Assembly: GCA_023227965.1 (NCBI GenBank)
Contig: JALOCA010000008.1
Coordinates: forward strand, 1 to 64,000
DNA from: Lentimicrobiaceae bacterium
GTDB lineage: Bacteria > Bacteroidota > Bacteroidia > Bacteroidales > JALOCA01
Reading direction: 5' to 3'
Length of the DNA: 64,000 nucleotides
Positions 51,605 to 61,150 of this stretch are shown in pieces. Both the position numbers and the translations under genes were made by a program. A model generated the notes under the pieces. The model saw only the letters and a list, made by a program, of their open reading frames with translations. It made no database searches and had not been told where the DNA came from. How positions within the stretch are numbered: the stretch's first letter is position 1; each line of letters begins with the position of its first letter.

Positions 51605-52690
51605 ATGAAAGAATTACGATTAATGAAAGGCAACGAAGCCATAGCCGAAGCGGCTATTCGCGCAGGTGCCGACGGCTATTTCGGATATCCCATTACTCCC
51701 CAGTCGGAGGTTATGGAATACCTGATGGCAGAAAAGCCCCACGAACGAACCGGTATGGTGGTTCTGCAGGCTGAAAGCGAAGTGGCATCCATCAACATGG
51801 TGTATGGTGGTGCCGCTTGTGGTAAAAAGGTGATGACATCTTCATCAAGTCCTGGCATAAGTCTTATGCAGGAAGGAATCTCGTACATTGCAGGTGCCGA
51901 ACTGCCCTGCCTGGTGGTAAACGTTGTACGCGGCGGTCCCGGACTGGGAACCATCCAGCCTTCGCAGGCTGATTATTTCCAAACAGTAAAAGGTGGCGGA
52001 CACGGCGATTACAAGCTCATCACCCTTGCTCCTTCATCCGTTCAGGAAATGTATGATTTTGTTAAATTAGCTTTTAATCTCGCTTTTAAATACCGCAATC
52101 CGGCAATGATACTTTCTGACGGAGCTATCGGACAGATGATGGAAAAAGTAGAACTCGACGAACAGGTTCCCCGCTTTACCCGTGAAGAAATTGAAAAAAA
52201 TACCCCTTGGGCTACTTTCGGAAAACCGGCAACCCGTAGTCATAACATCATCACATCACTCGAACTGGATCCCAACAAACAGGAAAAAGTTAACCTTCGT
52301 ATCCAGGCTAAATACCGCGAACTGGAAGCAAAAGAGGTGCGTTACGAAACCATACAATGCGACGACGCCGAATATATTTTCGTAGCTTACGGACTCAGTG
52401 CACGCATCTGCATGAAATCTATCGAGCTAGGCAGAGCCAAAGGCATTAAGGTTGGATTGCTCCGCCCCATCACCCTGTATCCTTATCCCTACAAAGCATT
52501 GAATCAAATGGCAGACAGGGTTAAGGGCATGCTTTCGGTAGAAATGAGTGCCGGACAAATGGTGGAAGACGTTCGCCTTGCCGTTGAAGGCAAAGTAAGA
52601 GTAGAACACTACGGAAGGTTTGGCGGAATTATCCCGACCCCTGCCGAAGTAATTGACGCATTGGAACACAAAATTATCGGAGGAAAATAA
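51605..52690 (+). CDS. korA: 2-oxoacid:ferredoxin oxidoreductase, alpha subunit
   Basis: 361 residues. The N-terminal pyrimidine-binding fold has GNEAIAEAAIRAGAD and YPITPQSEVMEYL with the conserved Thr, and the SSSPGISLMQEG loop. A domain II transketolase-C-like region begins after about 250. With the beta subunit it oxidatively decarboxylates a 2-oxoacid using thiamine diphosphate and CoA. Similar subunits are annotated as acting on 2-oxoglutarate (Kor) or 2-oxoisovalerate (Vor); I cannot separate the two by eye. Confidence 0.87.
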   Translation: MKELRLMKGNEAIAEAAIRAGADGYFGYPITPQSEVMEYLMAEKPHERTGMVVLQAESEVASINMVYGGAACGKKVMTSSSSPGISLMQEGISYIAGAELPCLVVNVVRGGPGLGTIQPSQADYFQTVKGGGHGDYKLITLAPSSVQEMYDFVKLAFNLAFKYRNPAMILSDGAIGQMMEKVELDEQVPRFTREEIEKNTPWATFGKPATRSHNIITSLELDPNKQEKVNLRIQAKYRELEAKEVRYETIQCDDAEYIFVAYGLSARICMKSIELGRAKGIKVGLLRPITLYPYPYKALNQMADRVKGMLSVEMSAGQMVEDVRLAVEGKVRVEHYGRFGGIIPTPAEVIDALEHKIIGGK

Positions 52691-52691
52691 A

Positions 52692-53465
52692 ATGGCAGAT
52701 ATTAATGTAGAAATTCGCAAACCAGAAAATTTAGTGTATCGCCGTACCTCGGTGCTTACCGATAATATTATGCACTACTGCCCAGGCTGCGGACACGGAA
52801 CTGTGCACCGCATAATTGCCGAAGTAGTTGAAGAAATGGGTATTCAAAGCGAAACCATTGCCATTGCACCAGTAGGTTGCTCGGTTTTGGCTTATAATTA
52901 TTTCGATATTGACTGCCAGGAAGCCGCTCATGGACGTGCCCCCGCACTTGCCACGGCTGTTAAAAGGCTGATGCCTGAAAAATTTGTATTTACTTACCAG
53001 GGTGATGGCGACCTTGCCGCTATCGGTACTGCCGAAACCATCCATGCCTGTAACCGCGGCGAAAACATTACCATATTTTTTGTTAACAACGGAATCTACG
53101 GTATGACCGGCGGACAAATGGCGCCCACAACCCTCGAAGGGATGAAAACCGCCACTTCGCCCTATGGGCGCGATATCCACACTATGGGAAACCCGCTTAA
53201 AATGACTGAACTGGTTGCCCAGCTTCCGGGTACTATTTATGTTACCCGCCAAAGTGTACACACTCCTGCCAATGCACGCAAAGCCAAACGTGCCGTTCGC
53301 AAAGCACTGGAAAGCCAGAAACTCGGAAAAGGTACTTCCTTCATCGAATTTGTTTCTAACTGCAACTCGGGCTGGAAACTTACACCCGTGCAAGCTAACA
53401 AATGGATGGAAGAAAATATGTTCCCCTTCTACCCGCTTGGAGACATTAAGAATACGATTGAGTAA
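52692..53465 (+). CDS. korB: 2-oxoacid:ferredoxin oxidoreductase, beta subunit
   Basis: 257 residues from ATG 52692, one base after the alpha stop; an upstream in-frame ATG at 52653 lies within the alpha gene and is not used. It binds the thiamine diphosphate diphosphate group through GDGDLAAIG and FVNNGIYGMTGGQ, and has the CPGCGHG and GCSVLAYNYF Cys motifs that hold or flank the internal Fe-S cluster. HGRAPALATAVK is a family signature. Confidence 0.9.
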   Translation: MADINVEIRKPENLVYRRTSVLTDNIMHYCPGCGHGTVHRIIAEVVEEMGIQSETIAIAPVGCSVLAYNYFDIDCQEAAHGRAPALATAVKRLMPEKFVFTYQGDGDLAAIGTAETIHACNRGENITIFFVNNGIYGMTGGQMAPTTLEGMKTATSPYGRDIHTMGNPLKMTELVAQLPGTIYVTRQSVHTPANARKAKRAVRKALESQKLGKGTSFIEFVSNCNSGWKLTPVQANKWMEENMFPFYPLGDIKNTIE

Positions 53466-53562
53466 AAAAAAGTGTTTGGTTTTAGCTTTTTAGTAAAAAA
53501 AATTCTCAAAACTCAAAACACTGTATTTGAAACTTATTAAAGAAACTTCAAACTTTAAAAAA

Positions 53563-54117
53563 ATGACTGAAGAAATCATCATAGCCGGATTTGGCGGACA
53601 AGGAGTCCTTTCGATGGGGAAAATCCTTGCCTATTCCGGTGTAATGCAAAATAAGGAAGTAAGCTGGATGCCTTCCTACGGACCCGAAATGCGCGGCGGC
53701 ACTGCAAACGTTACCGTTATCATCAGCGACGAACGCATCAGTTCCCCCTCGCTGAATGCTTTCGACACCGCCATTATCCTTAACCAGCAATCAATGGATA
53801 AATTTGAAAACAGTGTAAAACCGGGTGGCGTTCTGTTGTACGACCCTAACGGAATTACCCGTTGTCCGCAACGCAAAGACATTAATATTTATTCCATCGA
53901 AGCCTACGACGAAGCCGCAAAACAAGGCTTGCTCAAAGTCTTCAATATGATAGTGCTTGGCGGTTTCCTTAAACTGAAACCGTTGGTAGGACCGGAATAC
54001 ATCCGTAAAGGATTGGAAAAATCGTTGCCAAAACGCCATCATAACCTTATTCCTGAAAACGAAAAGGCTATAGAAAAAGGTAAAGAGATAATTAAACCTG
54101 TGCACCTGGTTAGTTAA
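53563..54117 (+). CDS. korC: 2-oxoacid:ferredoxin oxidoreductase, gamma subunit
   Basis: 184 residues from ATG 53563, the start that gives the family opening EIIIAGFGGQGVLSMGK. SYGPEMRGGTANV is the other signature. It binds CoA and interfaces with alpha. It lies 97 bp after the beta gene and is followed by a terminator, closing the operon. Confidence 0.88.
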   Translation: MTEEIIIAGFGGQGVLSMGKILAYSGVMQNKEVSWMPSYGPEMRGGTANVTVIISDERISSPSLNAFDTAIILNQQSMDKFENSVKPGGVLLYDPNGITRCPQRKDINIYSIEAYDEAAKQGLLKVFNMIVLGGFLKLKPLVGPEYIRKGLEKSLPKRHHNLIPENEKAIEKGKEIIKPVHLVS

Positions 54118-54149
54118 TCTTCGGATTTTTATTTCTGTACCACAAAACG

Positions 54150-54185
54150 AAGGATGTTTTCCACAGGGGGAGACATCCTTTTTTG
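54150..54185 (+). terminator. Terminator of the kor operon
   Basis: AAGGATGT loop ACATCCTT followed by TTTT, about 32 bp past the gamma stop. Confidence 0.8.
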
Positions 54186-54258
54186 TTTAAATAACTTTTT
54201 GTAAGTTCGTACGGGATAAATCGTAGTTAGCATCTATAAAATTAAAAAACATAAGGTA

Positions 54259-55026
54259 ATGCAGTTAAAAGATTTTCTCGAACAAAAATACCTCGAATAC
54301 AACCAGCCATCGTTCATACCAGCCGACCCCATCAGCATCCCTCATCGTTTTACACTAAAAGAAGACATCGAAATAGCCGGATTTCTCACTGCCATCATCG
54401 CATGGGGAAACCGCAAAAGCATACTCGCATCAGCCAACCGCTTGATGGAGGCTATGAAACCCTCACCTTACCAGTTTATTATCAATTACAGTCCCTCGGT
54501 TTCACAGGCAAATCAGGTGAAACACTTCGTTCACCGTACCTTCAACAGTTTCGATCTGCTTTTCTTTTTCGAATCGCTTCATAACATTTATCATCAACAT
54601 GGCGGACTCGAAGCAGTGTTTTCACGCAATATAAATCCTGAAAGTATTAACGTTAAGGATACAATAACCAGCTTCAGGGATATTTTTTTCGAACTGCCAC
54701 ATTTACATCGTACCGAAAAACATCTTTCAAATCCCCAAACAGGTTCAGCCGCCAAACGCATCAATATGTTCCTACGCTGGATGGTACGCAAAGACCCTTA
54801 TGGAGTTGACTTTGGCATCTGGAACAACATTCAGCCAAATCAGCTTTGCATTCCGCTCGATATACATTCGGGCAGGGTTGCCCGCCGCCTCGGACTCCTT
54901 AACCGTAAACAAAACGACTGGAAAGCAGTGGAAGAACTCACCGCAGAACTGAAAAAATTCGACCCCTCTGACCCGGTAAAATACGACTTCGCCCTCTTCG
55001 GAACCGGGGTATCGGAAGGTTTTTAA
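54259..55026 (+). CDS. TIGR02757/DUF2400 family protein
   Basis: 255 residues. Family blocks seen: DPISIPHRF, IAGFLTAIIAWGNRKSI, KRINMFLRWMVRKDPYGVDFG and the C-terminal PLDIHSGRVARRLGLL. These proteins are widespread in Bacteroidota and resemble HhH base-excision glycosylases in their C-terminal part, but no activity is established. Cytoplasmic. 25 bp upstream of the lipoate ligase gene and probably co-transcribed. Confidence 0.82.
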   Translation: MQLKDFLEQKYLEYNQPSFIPADPISIPHRFTLKEDIEIAGFLTAIIAWGNRKSILASANRLMEAMKPSPYQFIINYSPSVSQANQVKHFVHRTFNSFDLLFFFESLHNIYHQHGGLEAVFSRNINPESINVKDTITSFRDIFFELPHLHRTEKHLSNPQTGSAAKRINMFLRWMVRKDPYGVDFGIWNNIQPNQLCIPLDIHSGRVARRLGLLNRKQNDWKAVEELTAELKKFDPSDPVKYDFALFGTGVSEGF

Positions 55027-55051
55027 ACGTATTTTTGCCAAAAAATAAACT

Positions 55052-56032
55052 ATGCTTTGTATCAAACGAATCCAGACCAATCCGTATTTCAACCTTGCTG
55101 CCGAAGAATATTTTCTCAAAGAATTTACGGAAAATATTTTCATGTTGTGGCGAAACGAACCTTGTGTCATCGTCGGGAAACACCAAAATACCCTCGCTGA
55201 AATAAATCTTGATTATGTAAATGCACACCATATTCCCGTAGTACGCCGTCTGTCGGGTGGAGGGGCAGTTTTCCACGACCTGGGCAACCTGAACTTTACT
55301 TTCATTCAGAATGGCGAGCACGAAACCCTCATTGATTTCCGGAAATACACCCAACCAATCCTCGATATTTTACTCAAACTCGGCATCAATGCCCGTTTCG
55401 AAGGAAGGAACGACCTTACTATTGATGGAAAAAAATTTTCTGGTAATGCCGAACATATTTTCAAAAACCGCATCCTCCATCACGGCACCCTCCTGTTTTC
55501 ATCACAAATGACCGACCTCACCGCCGCACTGAAAGTTGACCCTTCCAAATTTCAAGACAAAGCCATAAAATCTGTCCAGAGCCGGGTTACCAACATCAGC
55601 GAACACCTGCACAGTCCGTTGGATGTTTTGCAATTCAAAGAAATGGTGATGAACCATATAATGGAAATGTATCCCGAAACTTACCTCTACGAAATGACAG
55701 AAAATGATATTGCCGGAATTTCATCGCTTAAAGAAAAAAAATACAGCACCTGGAAATGGAATTTCGGTTACTCACCTAAATACAAACTTCAAAAATCTAT
55801 CAAGACAACAGGTGGCAAACTCGATTTCGACCTCGATGTAAAAGACGGAATTATAATAGATATTCAAATCTTTGGAGATTTTTTTAACAAACACGACATC
55901 CTTGATGTAAGCCTGTTACTAAAAGGCATTCCCCACGAAAAAAACTTCATTCGAAGTGAACTATCAAAAATCAATTTTGAAGATTATTTCCCGCAAATTG
56001 AATCAGAAGAGTTTATCAATGGACTTTTCTGA
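55052..56032 (+). CDS. lplA: Lipoate-protein ligase A
   Basis: 326 residues. The adenylate-binding motif RRLSGGGAVFHD is at 65-76, a KFSGNAEH block near 128 holds the catalytic Lys, and a C-terminal accessory domain (from about 240) is present, as in one-chain LplA. It attaches lipoate to E2 and H proteins, which the E1 encoded at 42659 would need. Confidence 0.9.
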   Translation: MLCIKRIQTNPYFNLAAEEYFLKEFTENIFMLWRNEPCVIVGKHQNTLAEINLDYVNAHHIPVVRRLSGGGAVFHDLGNLNFTFIQNGEHETLIDFRKYTQPILDILLKLGINARFEGRNDLTIDGKKFSGNAEHIFKNRILHHGTLLFSSQMTDLTAALKVDPSKFQDKAIKSVQSRVTNISEHLHSPLDVLQFKEMVMNHIMEMYPETYLYEMTENDIAGISSLKEKKYSTWKWNFGYSPKYKLQKSIKTTGGKLDFDLDVKDGIIIDIQIFGDFFNKHDILDVSLLLKGIPHEKNFIRSELSKINFEDYFPQIESEEFINGLF

Positions 56033-56055
56033 AAACAATTTTAAAACTAAATAAT

Positions 56056-56583
56056 ATGAAGAAATCATTTTTCCAAAAAGTCTTCACACTCGGATTGATT
56101 GCTTCTATACTTTTTTCGTGCCAAAGCAACAATAAGCCCTATAACAAACCAAGTACTCGTAATTTACAGGCAATAGAATATGCTCTTTCCGAATTTAGCA
56201 ACACACTTGCCAATGAAGAAATCAGATTTGACAATATTGACTCAATCCTGATTCATTTCATCGAACATAACGATGTCATTTTTGGTTCAGCCTTTGGATT
56301 TATTCCTACCAAAAAACCCGATGGAAGTGATTCTCTTTGTGCCCGATACGCCTACCGGAAAAATGGGAAAATCGTCAGCATTGGTCTTCCGGCAAATTAC
56401 GATTATCCTAATGACGACTGGTATGCAGTACCTATGAAAAAGTCACGGGCTTATTGGACAAAGCCCTACTACGATAGCGGAGCAGCAAAAATCTGGATGA
56501 TGTCGTGTGCAATACCTATTTACAATAATATTGAAAAAAAAATTATCGGTGTAGTTACCGCCGACTTGTCGCTCGAAAAGTAA
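56056..56583 (+). CDS. Lipoprotein with Cache/PDC-type sensor domain
   Basis: 175 residues. Lipobox FSC gives Cys22. The mature part reads like the ligand-binding strands of a Cache/PDC sensor: SAFGFIPTKKPDG, DDWYAVPMKKSRAYWTKPYYD and IPIYNN--KKIIGVVTADLS. Such domains normally sit outside the membrane as part of a kinase or chemoreceptor; here it stands alone as a lipoprotein. Two histidine kinases without such a domain lie 1-4 kb downstream on the other strand, a possible but unproven partner. Confidence 0.75.
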   Translation: MKKSFFQKVFTLGLIASILFSCQSNNKPYNKPSTRNLQAIEYALSEFSNTLANEEIRFDNIDSILIHFIEHNDVIFGSAFGFIPTKKPDGSDSLCARYAYRKNGKIVSIGLPANYDYPNDDWYAVPMKKSRAYWTKPYYDSGAAKIWMMSCAIPIYNNIEKKIIGVVTADLSLEK

Positions 56584-56590
56584 AAACCTG

Positions 56591-57481
56591 ATGAAAAACC
56601 AGAAAAAGGCTTATATTTTTGCTTTTATGTCAGTTGCATGCTGGGCAACCGTGGGTTCAGCTTTTAAAATTACCCTGCGATACGCCGACACTTACCAGTT
56701 AGTAACTTACTCATCATTTGTTGCAATGTTGGTATTGCTACTTTGGTTAAGCATACAAAAGAATGGTTTTTCCAGGATTTTAAAAACTACAAAGAAGCAA
56801 ATACTCCGTTCTGCTTTTCTCGGCTTTTTGAATCCTTTTCTTTATTATTTAATCCTTTTTAAGGCATATTCGCTTCTGCTAGCCCAGGAAGCTGTAGCAT
56901 TGAATTATTTATGGCCAATCATGCTTGTTTTACTTTCGATACCATTACTCAAACAACGTATCGGAATAAAAAATGTAATGGCATTATTGGTAAGTTTTTC
57001 CGGAACTTTGCTTATTGCTACTGGAGGGAAATTGCGGGAAATGCATTTTTCTGAACCGGTCGGAGTAAGTCTCGCCCTGTTAAGCACTATAATCTGGGCT
57101 TTATATTGGATAATGAATATGAAAGATACCAGAGATGAACTTCCAAAACTCTTCTGGAATTTCCTTTTTGGTTTTGTTTACAGTGTAATTACGCTGTTAT
57201 TATTTTCAAAATTTCAGCCAGATAATATCAAGGCAATTACGGGTATGGTTTACATTGGCTTATTCGAAATGGGGATCACCTTTGTATTATGGCTAAAAGC
57301 ATTAAAATATTCAGTAACCACAGCAAAAGTGAGTAACCTTATATACCTCTCGCCCTTTTTATCGCTGATAATAGTGCATTTTGCAGTTGGAGAACCAATA
57401 CTTCCATCAACATTAGCTGGACTTGGGCTAATAATAAGTGGAATACTTTTTCAACAATATGTTAGTGCTAAAAATACTTAG
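56591..57481 (+). CDS. DMT superfamily transporter, EamA family
   Basis: 296 residues with ten hydrophobic segments in two EamA repeats. Starts 7 bp after the Cache lipoprotein stop, so likely the same transcript. Its last 14 bases overlap the end of the convergent hybrid kinase gene. Substrate unknown. Confidence 0.83.
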   Translation: MKNQKKAYIFAFMSVACWATVGSAFKITLRYADTYQLVTYSSFVAMLVLLLWLSIQKNGFSRILKTTKKQILRSAFLGFLNPFLYYLILFKAYSLLLAQEAVALNYLWPIMLVLLSIPLLKQRIGIKNVMALLVSFSGTLLIATGGKLREMHFSEPVGVSLALLSTIIWALYWIMNMKDTRDELPKLFWNFLFGFVYSVITLLLFSKFQPDNIKAITGMVYIGLFEMGITFVLWLKALKYSVTTAKVSNLIYLSPFLSLIIVHFAVGEPILPSTLAGLGLIISGILFQQYVSAKNT

Positions 57482-59864
57482 CAATAGTTGAAAGTAAATC
57501 TCCCGGACGAATGGGTTTTGACAGGTAATTATCACAACCTGCTTCTAAACTCAACTCGCGTTCACCAAGCATAGCATAAGCTGTTTGAGAAATTATTGGC
57601 AAATTAGGTTTCATTACTTTAATCTTCCGGGTAGCTTCGTATCCATTCATCACCGGCATCTGAATATCCATCAAAACAAGGTCAATATCAGAATTATTCA
57701 AACAAATGTCCACTGCCTCCTGACCGTCTTTTGCCCAAATCAGATTTGCTTCGGTTTTGCGAAGTACGGCTTCAGCAAACTGGTAATTCGACGGCACATC
57801 TTCTGCAATCAGGATGGTCTTCCCTTTCCAGTTGTAAATGGAAGCTTTATCTGTTTTTTCATTTCTTTCTTTCTCTGTTACTGAAGTATCGTGGGATTTA
57901 TCGTAAGGGAGAGTGAAATAAAAATCGGAACCCTTTCCAACTTCCGACTGCACCCAGATATCTCCACCCATTAGCTTTAAAAGGTTTTTTGATATAGTAA
58001 GCCCTAATCCAGTACCACCAAATTTCCGGGTAAAAGAGTCGTCAGCCTGCCGGAACCGGTCGAAAATCACCTCCCGGCTCTCTTTTGCAATTCCTATCCC
58101 GGTATCTTTAACAAAGAATTGGATTATATTATTCTGCAAAGTATATCCAAATTCTATTTTTCCTGAATCAGTAAATTTCATTGCATTACCAATCAGGTTT
58201 GTATAAACCTGCCTCAGACGCAAGGCATCAGTGTGAATAGTGAAACCGGAAATATCATTTGCTTTGGAAAGAATAATTTCAACTTTGGAATTTTGGTTTT
58301 TATTTTTAAAATATTCAAACAACTGATTTAGCATCAAATTGAGCTGGCAAGGCGATTTTGAAATTTGTATTTCACCGGCTTCTATTTTGGCAATATCAAT
58401 AATATCGTTGATAAGATTGAGCAACACATTCCCATTTTCACTTATCAGCCGAATATATTCCTCTTTTTCATCCTGTTGCAAATTGGCTTCCGAGAGCAGT
58501 GAAGAAAAGCCAATAATGGCATTCATAGGGGTTCGGATTTCGTGCGACATATTGGAAAGAAAAGCCGTCTTTAATTTATCCGATTCTTCCGAACGCATTT
58601 TTTCTTTCAGCAAAGCCAAATGGTCCTTTTTACTCTGGGTTATATTACGTACAATAGTTAAAAATTCATGTTCGGAAAGCATGACATGCCTTGATTCATA
58701 ATATTTTTTTTCATTATTTATAAACAACTCATATTCAAACGTATGTATTGACCGGCTTCGGGAACATATCTTCATAGCATTTTGCACTTCTGAAAAGATA
58801 GAACCTCCCAGAATATCCCTTATATGCTTACCCTTGGCAGAGCCAGTGGTAATAAAAAATTCTTTCTGACTATTCAAATAATAGTCAAGAATATAGCCAT
58901 CTGAATTATAAATAAACATTACATCGGGAATTGCCCGAAGTATAGCCTGTATGCGTTTATTAGAGTCAATGATTTCGTTTTCGGCTTTTTTTCTTTCAAT
59001 GGATAATGCTACCTGGTTGGAAACATACTGAAGCATTTCAAGGTCATCTTCGGTATAAGCATTTTCATCAGTATAGCTTTGAACTACAAGAGCTCCAATT
59101 GGAGTATCTTTTGTTTTCAGTGGCACTCCCAGCCATACTTTACTTGGTGTTCCTACTAACTCAATATGACCATCACATTCAAGTTCATCTATTTTTTTTT
59201 CGTCAGCAAGAATCGGAATATCGTTTTTAATAACATAAGCTGTCAAAGTTTTTCCTGCTGGAAAAACTTGAAAAGTATCTTTAATATCAACAATATATGG
59301 AAGCGATAACTCATCTTTTTCCTTGTTATATAGCGCAATAAAAAAATTTGTTGTATCTATTATTTCGGAAAGTGCAGACTTGATCACCTGAAATAATTCG
59401 TTTAAATCGTAGGTAATATTAACTGCCTGAGCAATTTGGTAAGCAATAGTCTGAATTTTTTCAACCCTGTTTCTTTTTTTCTTTTCGGCTGCTTTAAATA
59501 AAATTGACTTTATTGCGATGGGGATACGCATATAATGTCTCTGCGATTTGATTATATAGTCGTCGAGTCCTTCTTTCATTGCTTCAACTGCAATTTCTTC
59601 GCCGGCAGAACCGGTAAACATAATAACCGGTTGTAACGGATTTTTCTTTTTTATAGCCCGGGTAACTTCTATGCCATTTGTCCACCTGAGCATGTAATCT
59701 GTAATAACCACATCATAATTCAGTTTCTCCAAAGCCAAGGAAAACTCTTCGTTGTTAATAACTTCAATGGGCTCTATTTCAAATTCTTTTTTGAGTTCCC
59801 TAATAATTAAAAATCTGTCGTCGGGGTTATCGTCAACGATGAGAATACGAATTTTATCAGACAT
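57468..59864 (-). CDS. Hybrid histidine kinase: REC-GAF-PAS-HisKA-HATPase-REC
   Basis: 798 residues, no membrane segment. N-terminal receiver (about 1-120; VDDN, phospho-acceptor Asp in VVITDYML), GAF (about 145-295), PAS (about 305-420), HisKA with phospho-His in SNMSHEIRTPMN (about 440), HATPase with N, G1, F and G2 boxes (DTGIGIA, GGTGLGLTISK) and a C-terminal receiver (about 680-795; Asp in DLVLMDIQMP). A soluble multistep phosphorelay sensor. The signal may be read by GAF or PAS, or passed in through the first receiver from the neighbouring kinase at 59928. Confidence 0.9.
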   Translation of the reverse strand: MSDKIRILIVDDNPDDRFLIIRELKKEFEIEPIEVINNEEFSLALEKLNYDVVITDYMLRWTNGIEVTRAIKKKNPLQPVIMFTGSAGEEIAVEAMKEGLDDYIIKSQRHYMRIPIAIKSILFKAAEKKKRNRVEKIQTIAYQIAQAVNITYDLNELFQVIKSALSEIIDTTNFFIALYNKEKDELSLPYIVDIKDTFQVFPAGKTLTAYVIKNDIPILADEKKIDELECDGHIELVGTPSKVWLGVPLKTKDTPIGALVVQSYTDENAYTEDDLEMLQYVSNQVALSIERKKAENEIIDSNKRIQAILRAIPDVMFIYNSDGYILDYYLNSQKEFFITTGSAKGKHIRDILGGSIFSEVQNAMKICSRSRSIHTFEYELFINNEKKYYESRHVMLSEHEFLTIVRNITQSKKDHLALLKEKMRSEESDKLKTAFLSNMSHEIRTPMNAIIGFSSLLSEANLQQDEKEEYIRLISENGNVLLNLINDIIDIAKIEAGEIQISKSPCQLNLMLNQLFEYFKNKNQNSKVEIILSKANDISGFTIHTDALRLRQVYTNLIGNAMKFTDSGKIEFGYTLQNNIIQFFVKDTGIGIAKESREVIFDRFRQADDSFTRKFGGTGLGLTISKNLLKLMGGDIWVQSEVGKGSDFYFTLPYDKSHDTSVTEKERNEKTDKASIYNWKGKTILIAEDVPSNYQFAEAVLRKTEANLIWAKDGQEAVDICLNNSDIDLVLMDIQMPVMNGYEATRKIKVMKPNLPIISQTAYAMLGERELSLEAGCDNYLSKPIRPGDLLSTIAKYF

Positions 59865-59927
59865 TTTATTAAATTAGATTTTATTGTAATAGATTACAAA
59901 AATATACAATTTTTTTTGTCAAGTACA

Positions 59928-61088
59928 TTATTTTTTTAAACATAAACGAAACGTACTTCCCTTGCCTATCTCTGATTCCACTTCAATCCGGGCATTGATG
60001 CGTTCGGTTGCTTTTTTTACAATTGACAGACCTATTCCTATACCTGGGTAAGATTCAATGCCATGCAAGCGTTCGAATGCTTCAAAAATTAGTTTGAGCT
60101 TCGGTGACGGTATTCCTATCCCATTGTCTTTTACACTATAATAAACATATTCAGAAGTTTCTGAAGTAAATATTTCAACCTTTGGTTTTTTGCCCTTTTC
60201 AACAAATTTTACAGCATTCGACAGCAAATTGGAAATAATCTGTATCAGTACATCGTGGTCGGAAATTACTACAGACATAGGGCAAATTATATTTATTTCA
60301 GCATTTTCACTTATAGCACCTTCGAAGTAGTGTTTGACAATTTCTTTAGAAATTTTTTCAAGATTCAAGGTATGCATTCTGACATCGGAGTTACTAATTC
60401 TACTAAAATTAAGCAAACTATTAATCATAGTATCTTGATAGACCGCAGCGTTATCTATTCTTAAAATATATTTTTGACCAAGCTCGGGAATATTTTTATA
60501 AAAATCTTCTTTCATAGCTTTTATATACCCCTGTATCACCCTGTTTGATGCAACAAGTTCATGAGAAATGTTCAGTGCAAATCTTTCAAATTCTTTGCTT
60601 TTTTCTTCCAATTGCAAAGAGCGTTCTTTTAATTTTGTTTCCAATAACTTATTGTATTCGTTCAGTTTATCTTCGTATTGTTTTCTATCATTTTCTCTTT
60701 CAGTTATATCTTCTATAATCAAAACAGAACCAATTAATTGATTATTTTTTGTAAATACAGGACTACCGTTCAATTTAAAAAAAATGATTTTTTGTTTATT
60801 TGAAATATATTTCCCCTCAAGATATACTTCTTCCCCCGAAACAACTTGCGAAATAGCTTTATTTATATTATTATCTCTTATTAATTTTATAGGATTTTTT
60901 TCCTTGTAGTCCCTCTCACCTGCATCTAATATTTCATACATGCGCTTGTTAATTTCTACAATTTTTCCCTCATTATCAAGAAGAACCATGCCCATGGGAG
61001 AATTGTAAAAAAGCATCTTGATATTAACAAGTTGTTGAAGATTTATGCGTTTAAGTTTTTTATGTACATTATTTTGTATTGACTTCAT
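59928..61088 (-). CDS. PAS histidine kinase
   Basis: 386 residues, soluble. PAS domain about 20-135 (SPMGMVLLDNEGKIVEINKR), coiled coil about 136-170, HisKA with His in LNISHELVASN (about 175), HATPase about 265-385 with DNGIGIPS and GIGIGLSIVKK. The SHEL-VASN variant differs from the usual SHELRTPL. No own receiver; the hybrid kinase just downstream on the same strand has a free N-terminal receiver and is a likely target. Confidence 0.88.
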   Translation of the reverse strand: MKSIQNNVHKKLKRINLQQLVNIKMLFYNSPMGMVLLDNEGKIVEINKRMYEILDAGERDYKEKNPIKLIRDNNINKAISQVVSGEEVYLEGKYISNKQKIIFFKLNGSPVFTKNNQLIGSVLIIEDITERENDRKQYEDKLNEYNKLLETKLKERSLQLEEKSKEFERFALNISHELVASNRVIQGYIKAMKEDFYKNIPELGQKYILRIDNAAVYQDTMINSLLNFSRISNSDVRMHTLNLEKISKEIVKHYFEGAISENAEINIICPMSVVISDHDVLIQIISNLLSNAVKFVEKGKKPKVEIFTSETSEYVYYSVKDNGIGIPSPKLKLIFEAFERLHGIESYPGIGIGLSIVKKATERINARIEVESEIGKGSTFRLCLKK

Positions 61089-61150
61089 CTATAGTTTTAC
61101 ATTTAATTGATTTTCAAAATTACAAATTGTTTATAATGTATCTTTGCAAA

